Shown here: positions 59,400 through 64,000 of the stretch, in pieces
How the letters are laid out: the number at the start of each line of letters is the position of its first letter
How positions within the stretch are numbered: position 1 is the stretch's first letter
DNA from: Actinopolymorpha alba DSM 45243
Lineage (GTDB): Bacteria > Actinomycetota > Actinomycetes > Propionibacteriales > Actinopolymorphaceae
Reading direction: 5' to 3'
Assembly: GCF_000373925.1 (NCBI RefSeq)
Contig: NZ_KB892823.1
Span: forward strand, 1-64,000
Length of the DNA: 64,000 bases
The notes under the pieces: model-generated
Seen by the model: the letters and a program-made list of their open reading frames with translations, nothing else
Database searches by the model: none
What the model was told of the DNA's origin: nothing
Translations under genes and position numbers: made by a program

Positions 59400-60095
59400 A
59401 TGAATCGGGACGAATCGCCCCCAACACAAGCACAGGGCCTGACGAAGGAGGTAGCCATCTCCACCGGGATGAAGCCCGCTACCTGGTCATATGCCGAAAC
59501 GTTCATCGTCGAGGACGACGTCCTCTCGCGGGCAAGGGCGCGCGGCGCCGAAGTCGGGGCGATGCCAATCGGCCAGGGCGGCGGAGCCGCCCTTCGCTTC
59601 CTCGCCGCCGTCCTAGGCGCCAAGACCGTTGTCGAGATCGGCACGGGCTGCGGGGTCTCCGGCATCTGGCTGTTGCGCGGCATGCGGCCCGACGGCACCC
59701 TCACCAGCGTCGACATCGAGGCCGAGCACCAGCGACTGGCGCGCGAGTCGTTCGCCGAGGCGGGCATCACCTCACAGCGCACCCGCCTGATCCTCGGCCA
59801 CGCCCTCGACGTCCTGCCGCGGCTCACGGACGGCGCGTACGACCTTGTCTTCTGTGACGGTGACAAGAAGGAGTACCCCGACTACTACGAGGAAGCTCTG
59901 CGGCTCCTCCGGCCGGGCGGCGTGGTGGCGATCGACAACACTCTCTGGCACGACCGGGTGCCCGACCCCGCACAGCGCGATCCTCAGACGGTCGCGATCA
60001 GGGAGCTCGGCAAGCGCATCCAGGACGACGATCGGGTCATGCCGGTGCTTCTCCCGGTCGGCGACGGCCTCCTCTGCGCGGCCAAGCGCGGCTGA
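59400..60095 (+). CDS. SAM-dependent O-methyltransferase (class I)
   Basis: This 231-aa enzyme (as drawn) has the SAM-binding motif VVEIGTGCGVSGIWLL, acidic VDIEAEH, DLVFCDGDKKEY with the metal-binding Asp, and VVAIDNTLWHDRV with Asp-Asn. This is the catechol/caffeoyl-CoA O-methyltransferase fold. In mycobacteria the same family sits divergent from sigE. Start choice: ATG 59400 follows an inverted repeat. ATG 59469 (MKPATWSYAE) is 17 nt after aaggagg, rather far. No start codon lies at the ideal distance from aaggagg at 59445. The acceptor is unknown. It is convergent with glgC. Confidence 0.9.
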   Translation: MNRDESPPTQAQGLTKEVAISTGMKPATWSYAETFIVEDDVLSRARARGAEVGAMPIGQGGGAALRFLAAVLGAKTVVEIGTGCGVSGIWLLRGMRPDGTLTSVDIEAEHQRLARESFAEAGITSQRTRLILGHALDVLPRLTDGAYDLVFCDGDKKEYPDYYEEALRLLRPGGVVAIDNTLWHDRVPDPAQRDPQTVAIRELGKRIQDDDRVMPVLLPVGDGLLCAAKRG

Positions 60096-60139
60096 GCACG
60101 GGTAGGCCGGGCGCCGATCACGGGTGACGGGAACGGCGA

Positions 60140-61369
60140 TCATGCGTCGGGCACGCGTTGCCCCTTGCCCAGGACCGTGATGCCGTTCGCGCTCACCGTG
60201 AAGCCGCGTTCCCGGTCGAGCTCCGGGTCCACGCCGATCTGTGCACCCGGCGGCACGGTGATGTTCTTGTCGAGGATGGCGTTGCGGATGACCGCCCCCG
60301 GGCCGATCACGGTGCCGTCCATGATGACCGAGCTGTCGACCCGCGCGTCCCGAAGGACCCGGACGCCGGGAGAGAGTACGGAGTGGCCGACCTGCCCGCC
60401 GGCGATGACCGACCCCATCGACAGGATCGACTCAGTGGCATGGCCGCCTTCGACGAGCTTGGCGCCGGGGTACTGCGGGAAGCTCGTATAGATCGGCCAT
60501 TCCAGGTTGTAGAGGTTGAAAACCGGATCGCTCGACACGAGGTCCATGTGGGCTTCGTGGTAGGAGTCGAGCGTTCCGACGTCCCGCCAGTAGCTCCGGT
60601 CGCGGTCCGTCGCCCCGGGGACCTCGTTGTCGGCGAAGTCGTAGACGTGCGCGTCACCCTTGTCGGTCAGCATCGGGATGATGCTGCCGCCCATGTCATG
60701 CACCGAGCCCTCGTCGTCGGCGTCCATCCGCAGGGCGTCGAGGAGCGCGTCGGTAGTGAAGACGTAGTTGCCCATGGACACGAACGTCTCGTCGGGGCTG
60801 TCCGGGAGTCCGGGTGGGTTCGCGGGCTTCTCGAGGAACGCCTGGATCGTACGCCCATCGGGCCCGGTCTCGATCACTCCGAACGACGAGGCCTCCCGCC
60901 GCGGCATCCGGATCCCGGCAACGGTCACGCCGGCCTGGGACTCGATGTGGGCATCCACCATCTGGGAGACGTCCATGCGGTAAACGTGGTCGGCGCCGAA
61001 CACGATCACATAGTCGGGCTGGTCGTCGTAGATCAGGTTGAGGGACTGATAGATCGCGTCCGCACTCCCCTGGAACCACCGCGGCCCCAACCGCTGCTGC
61101 GCCGGCACCGGCGTGACGAAGTTGCCCAGAAGCGTCGACATCCGCCAGGTGAGCGAGATGTGCCGGTCGAGTGAATGCGATTTGTACTGCGTCAGGACGC
61201 AGAGCCGGCGGATCCCACCGCTCACGAGGTTGGACAGCACGAAGTCGATGAGGCGGTAGGTGCCACCGAAGGGCACGGCAGGTTTCGCCCGGTCTGCCGT
61301 CAGGGGCATCAGGCGCTTTCCCTCGCCGCCGGCGAGGACGATCCCGAGTATTCGTGGGTCCTTCCCCAT
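60140..61369 (-). CDS. glgC: Glucose-1-phosphate adenylyltransferase
   Basis: This 409-aa enzyme makes ADP-glucose from glucose 1-phosphate and ATP. It has the nucleotidyltransferase loop [47 protein letters not shown], the catalytic [13 protein letters not shown], the substrate string FLEKPANPP, and a C-terminal left-handed beta helix ([20 protein letters not shown]). ATG 61369 (MGKDPRILG) matches homologues; the 28 residues upstream are not conserved-looking. It is close to and divergent from the GT4 enzyme, with two small genes between, a pairing seen near sigE in mycobacteria, as I recall. Confidence 0.95.
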   Translation of the reverse strand: MGKDPRILGIVLAGGEGKRLMPLTADRAKPAVPFGGTYRLIDFVLSNLVSGGIRRLCVLTQYKSHSLDRHISLTWRMSTLLGNFVTPVPAQQRLGPRWFQGSADAIYQSLNLIYDDQPDYVIVFGADHVYRMDVSQMVDAHIESQAGVTVAGIRMPRREASSFGVIETGPDGRTIQAFLEKPANPPGLPDSPDETFVSMGNYVFTTDALLDALRMDADDEGSVHDMGGSIIPMLTDKGDAHVYDFADNEVPGATDRDRSYWRDVGTLDSYHEAHMDLVSSDPVFNLYNLEWPIYTSFPQYPGAKLVEGGHATESILSMGSVIAGGQVGHSVLSPGVRVLRDARVDSSVIMDGTVIGPGAVIRNAILDKNITVPPGAQIGVDPELDRERGFTVSANGITVLGKGQRVPDA

Positions 61370-61417
61370 GCCCGCACCATAGTCCTCAGACGTTTCTCGC
61401 GCGTCACAATGGGCAGC

Positions 61418-61957
61418 ATGCCGAAGCTGGTCGCTCCCACCACCGATGTCCACGCGTCGTTCCTTCAGGCCATGACGGAGTTCCAGGCCGAGGGACGCGG
61501 CGGAACCGACGACACCACGATGGTCGGCCGGGAGACACGGGAGTACTCAAACGTCTGGGAGACCCCGGACGGGTTCGCGGTGTACGTCGCCGACCTACGG
61601 AAGGCCAGCCTGGAAGAAACCCCGCGGCCGAATGGGTTCGTGCCGTCCACCACGCTGTGGTTCGTCGAGGAGCACACCTACTTCGGCCGGCTGGCGATCC
61701 GGCACCGGCTCACGCCGTTCCTTCTCGAGGTGGGCGGCCACATCGGTTACGACGTACGCCCGACCGCCCGGCGCCGCGGTCACGCGACGGCCATGCTGCG
61801 AGGCGCGCTCCCGGTGGCGCACGATCTCGGCATCGACTCGGCCCTCGTCACCTGCGACACCGACAACGTGGGATCCCGCAAGGTGATCGAGGCATGCGGC
61901 GGAGTGCTCGAGGACGAGCGCTCGGGCAAGCTGCGCTACTGGGTGCCGACCAGCTGA
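61418..61957 (+). CDS. GNAT family N-acetyltransferase
   Basis: This 179-aa protein starts [19 protein letters not shown] and contains [27 protein letters not shown] (acetyl-CoA pyrophosphate loop R-R-x-G-H-A) and [19 protein letters not shown]. It is typical of RimL/aminoglycoside-like small acetyltransferases. ATG 61418 is favoured; ATG 61409 adds three residues. It is divergent from glgC, with under 50 bp between the starts, so the two promoters overlap. The substrate cannot be inferred. Confidence 0.9.
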   Translation: MPKLVAPTTDVHASFLQAMTEFQAEGRGGTDDTTMVGRETREYSNVWETPDGFAVYVADLRKASLEETPRPNGFVPSTTLWFVEEHTYFGRLAIRHRLTPFLLEVGGHIGYDVRPTARRRGHATAMLRGALPVAHDLGIDSALVTCDTDNVGSRKVIEACGGVLEDERSGKLRYWVPTS

Positions 61958-61998
61958 CCGCTGTCAGCGATCTGGGCCGGCGCCGGGACGCCGACCGG

Positions 61999-62364
61999 TC
62001 AGCCGCTCGCGTCGAGGTGCGCGAGGAGCCGCTTCGGGGCGACGGTGCGGTAGGCGTCCTCGACGATCTCGGACACCCGGTCCCAGTCGACCTCGACGTC
62101 GAGATAGACCCCGAGCCAGCCGCGGTGACCGACGTACGGCGGCCGGAAGAACGCCTCCGGCTCCTGGTCGACGAGCATGGCCTGGACCCCGTCGGGTGCG
62201 GCGCACCAGAAGCCGAGCCGGTCGCTGTGGTGGTAGTTGGCGTACATCACGAAGGCCTTCCGGTCGCGGACGAACCAGGTCGGCTCACCGTGGCTCAGCC
62301 GCTCGGTGACCTCCGGCAGGGACAGGCAGATCGGGCGCAGCCGTTCGAGCGGGTCCTTCACCAT
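61999..62364 (-). CDS. MmcQ/YjbR family protein
   Basis: This 121-aa single-domain protein has the double-psi/CyaY-like fold of the MmcQ/YjbR family. It has LRPICLSLPEVTERLSHGEPTWFVRDRKAFVMY, GFWCAAPDG, RPPYVGHRGWLGVYLD and VEDAYRTVAPKRL. Annotated DNA-binding is an old structural inference, and the true role is unknown. ATG 62364 is the start. It is convergent with the GNAT gene (41-bp gap) and divergent from the glgM gene (79 bp). Confidence 0.9.
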   Translation of the reverse strand: MVKDPLERLRPICLSLPEVTERLSHGEPTWFVRDRKAFVMYANYHHSDRLGFWCAAPDGVQAMLVDQEPEAFFRPPYVGHRGWLGVYLDVEVDWDRVSEIVEDAYRTVAPKRLLAHLDASG

Positions 62365-62443
62365 TGGCCGATGATGGCACGATCGGCAGAATTCTGGACA
62401 CGGACGGGCTGGCGGCTGCGGTCAGGCGCAATAGAGTCCGGGT

Positions 62444-63598
62444 ATGCGCGTCGCCTTGCTCACGCGGGAGTTCCCGCCGGACGTCTACGGCGGTGCCGGC
62501 GTCCACGTCGACTACCTCAGTCGCGAGTTGACGTCGCTCGTCGATCTTGACGTGCACTGCCTTGGCGCCCAGCGGCCGGACGCGACCGCCCACTCCGAGG
62601 ACGACCCGCGCCTTGCCGGCGCCAACCCCGCGCTGCGGATCTTCGCGGCCAACCTCGAGATGGCGGCACAGGTGGGCGTCGCGGACCTGGTGCACTCCCA
62701 CACGTGGTACGCCAACCTCGCCGGCCAACTCGCGAAGCTCCTCCACGGGATCCCGCACGTCATCACCGCGCACTCGCTCGAACCCCGACGCCCCTGGAAG
62801 TCCGAGCAACTCGGCGGCGGATACCGCCTGTCCTCCTGGGCAGAGGAGGCGGCGTACGCGAGTGCTGACGCCGTGATCGCGGTGAGCAGCGCGATGCGGG
62901 CGGATGTGCTGGCGTGCTACCCCGCCGTCCCGCCGGAGCGCGTCCACGTGATCCCCAACGGCATCGACACGCTCGTGTACGCGCCCGACCCCCAGACCGA
63001 CGTCCTCGAACGGCTCGGCATCGACCCGGGCCGACCGTCCGTGGTGTTCGTCGGGCGGATCACCCGGCAGAAGGGCGTCACCCACCTGCTCCGCGCGGCC
63101 ACGTCCTTCGATCCGGCGGCCCAGCTCGTCCTGCTCGCCGGAGCTGCCGACACACCGGAGCTCGCGCGGGAGTCCGCCGCCGCCGTCGAGCATCTTCGTT
63201 CTACCCGGGACTCCGTCGTCTGGGTCCAGGAGATGCTGCCCCGAGGCGAGGTGATCCAGGTGCTCTCGCACGCGACCGTCTTCTGCTGCCCCTCGATCTA
63301 CGAGCCGCAGGGCATCGTCAACCTGGAGGCGATGGCCTGCGAGACGGCCGTCGCCGCGAGTGCGGTCGGCGGGATCCCGGAGGTGGTCGTCGACGGCCAG
63401 ACCGGCCTCCTCGTCGACTACGCCGAGAACGATGCCGGCGGGTTCGAACGCGGACTGGCCGAGGCCGTCAACGCGCTCATCGCCGACCCGGCGCGGGCGA
63501 GGGCGCTCGGCAAGGCCGGTCGCGAGCGCGCCGTACTCCATTACGGCTGGGACGCCATCGCCCGGCGTACGGTCGAGGTCTACAGCTCCGTGCTCTAG
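62444..63598 (+). CDS. glgM: GlgM-type GT4 glycosyltransferase (maltose-1-phosphate/glycogen synthase)
   Basis: This 384-aa GT4 enzyme has MRVALLTREFPPDVYGGAGVHV, DLVHSHTWYANLAG, HVITAHSLEPRRPWK, HVIPNGIDT, VVFVGRITRQKGV and the nucleotide-sugar site CPSIYEPQGIVNLEAMA. It is the actinobacterial GlgA/GlgM type. In mycobacteria this enzyme makes maltose 1-phosphate from ADP-glucose and glucose 1-phosphate for the GlgE pathway. Alternative glycogen synthase activity cannot be excluded. ATG 62444 is the homologues' start. glgC nearby provides its donor. A perfect 18-bp hairpin lies 47 bp after the stop. Confidence 0.93.
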   Translation: MRVALLTREFPPDVYGGAGVHVDYLSRELTSLVDLDVHCLGAQRPDATAHSEDDPRLAGANPALRIFAANLEMAAQVGVADLVHSHTWYANLAGQLAKLLHGIPHVITAHSLEPRRPWKSEQLGGGYRLSSWAEEAAYASADAVIAVSSAMRADVLACYPAVPPERVHVIPNGIDTLVYAPDPQTDVLERLGIDPGRPSVVFVGRITRQKGVTHLLRAATSFDPAAQLVLLAGAADTPELARESAAAVEHLRSTRDSVVWVQEMLPRGEVIQVLSHATVFCCPSIYEPQGIVNLEAMACETAVAASAVGGIPEVVVDGQTGLLVDYAENDAGGFERGLAEAVNALIADPARARALGKAGRERAVLHYGWDAIARRTVEVYSSVL

Positions 63599-63645
63599 AG
63601 CCCGCGCCCCTATCCGCGCGACCTCTAAGACGGACCAGACCAGGG

Positions 63646-63690
63646 ATGATCCGTCGCCGCTCGCCACCGGGTCGAGCGGCGACGGATCAT
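63646..63690 (+). terminator. 18-bp perfect hairpin after glgM
   Basis: atgatccgtcgccgctcg (63646-63663) pairs exactly with 63673-63690 around a 9-nt loop, followed by tctggtt. It is well placed to end glgM transcription. Confidence 0.78.
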
Positions 63691-63776
63691 TCTGGTTGCG
63701 GGCGACCTACGGCCGGCACGCACACTCGCGGTGCTTGAGTGTTGCCCCACGCGTCGTCCGCCGCCGCCTCGACGCA

Positions 63777-63823
63777 GACGTACCCTCCCGCGGCTGCGAT
63801 CGAAACCCGCGGGAGGGTACGTC
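63777..63823. terminator. 17-bp perfect hairpin downstream of the terminal minus-strand gene
   Basis: gacgtaccctcccgcgg (63777-63793) pairs exactly with 63807-63823 around a 13-nt loop. It lies 32 bp beyond the stop of the minus-strand gene at the window end and probably terminates it. Confidence 0.7.
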
Positions 63824-63854
63824 GACTTGGAGGTCGCGCGGACCTCTTATCGAG

Positions 63855-64000
63855 TTATCGAGCTGCGGCTCCGCTGTCGGATGCGACCGCGTACGCGCGG
63901 ATGATCGTCTGCTCGGCCGTGTTGCCCTTCGTGTCGGTCGCCTTCGCGCGGAGCGAGACGTACTTCGCCCCGGACTTCGGCGTGACCACCAGGGCGAGCC
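63855..64000 (-). CDS. C-terminal end of a probable S8 (subtilisin-like) peptidase
   Basis: The frame enters from the right edge and ends at TAA 63857-63855, giving about 48 residues. It reads VVTPKSGAKYVSLR, then AKATDTKGNTAEQTIIRAYAV, then a short Ser/Ala tail. The A-x-D-x-x-GN-x-x-x-Q-T-x-x-RAY ending is characteristic of the C-terminal beta domain of secreted actinobacterial S8 peptidases. The catalytic part is outside the window, so the call rests on this motif only. Confidence 0.6.
   Translation of the reverse strand, partial: LALVVTPKSGAKYVSLRAKATDTKGNTAEQTIIRAYAVASDSGAAAR

Noticed and set aside
61175-61417. Extended start for the GNAT gene inside glgC
   Set aside because: The extension is antisense to the conserved GlgC N-terminus; the GNAT fold starts after 61418.
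62285-63667. 460-aa antisense frame over glgM
   Set aside because: Shadow of a clearly conserved GT4 gene, with composition typical of reverse-frame artefacts.
1-64000. tRNA or rRNA genes
   Set aside because: I saw no cloverleaf with a conserved T-arm and no rRNA-like stretch on either strand, although a covariance search was not possible.

Overview
The window is high-GC actinobacterial chromosome. This is suggested by heavy use of G/C-ending codons and frequent GTG starts, and by families largely restricted to Actinobacteria: a DUF222-type HNH fragment, MoeZ, DUF3107, DUF6758, a ferritin-like hydroxylase-fold protein beside a DEAD-box helicase, SigE-RseA-HtrA-TatB, and a GlgM-type GT4 enzyme. 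From remembered gene orders it resembles Streptomyces/Mycobacterium core-genome blocks interrupted by accessory islands. A non-Streptomyces actinomycete, for instance in Propionibacteriales, is plausible, but the species cannot be fixed from sequence alone.

Layout. 0-3.6 kb: HNH fragment, then a two-gene ABC-2 exporter divergent from its MarR-like regulator, with a 16-bp operator-like palindrome between them. 3.6-8.5 kb: an orphan 969-aa beta-propeller/TPR-like protein, then alkyltransferase-like protein and MoeZ. 8.6-21.6 kb (accessory): an esterase pseudogene, an SDR lacking the catalytic Tyr/Lys, a TetR remnant without its HTH, a two-component system, DUF418 and YqeB-like genes joined through tandem repeats, aldo/keto reductase, a secreted M6 metalloprotease, a stand-alone LigD-type polymerase domain, an AEC transporter and a 48-aa extremely acidic peptide. 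21.7-31 kb (mostly core-like): TetR, DUF3107, ferritin-like protein, DEAD-box helicase, L,D-transpeptidase, hydrolase, PD-(D/E)XK nuclease, PHP phosphoesterase, DUF6758, Nudix. 31-39.4 kb: exported esterase, phosphatase, stress protein, CorA, sulfotransferase, GNAT, FG-GAP protein. 39.4-42.8 kb: MgtE-N/CBS protein, DUF1003, Mrp. 43.1-53.8 kb: a carbon/redox island comprising a flavin oxidoreductase, GH65 disaccharide phosphorylase with beta-phosphoglucomutase, and transketolase, transaldolase, 6PGDH and a divergent G6PDH. 53.8-60.1 kb: TatB, SnoaL-like protein, HtrA, RseB-like, RseA-like anti-sigma and SigE with a readable ECF promoter, then an O-methyltransferase. 60.1-63.6 kb: GlgC and GlgM with GNAT and MmcQ genes. 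The end holds the C-terminus of a probable secreted subtilase.

How the genes fit together. GH65 and beta-PGM would turn a glucose disaccharide into glucose 6-phosphate. G6PDH and 6PGDH would oxidise it for reduced cofactor, and transketolase and transaldolase would recycle pentoses. The SigE group is an envelope-stress circuit, and GlgC/GlgM supply maltose 1-phosphate for alpha-glucan synthesis.

The most unusual layer is repetitive DNA. An 86-bp near-perfect palindrome occurs at three loci. An 80-bp unit ends exactly where a gene's ATG begins at two loci, and its first half forms the start of a third gene. Two paired hairpin or dispersed-repeat families occur. Palindrome-bearing in-frame insertions sit in transketolase and transaldolase. 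Long perfect hairpins lie at most convergent gene junctions.
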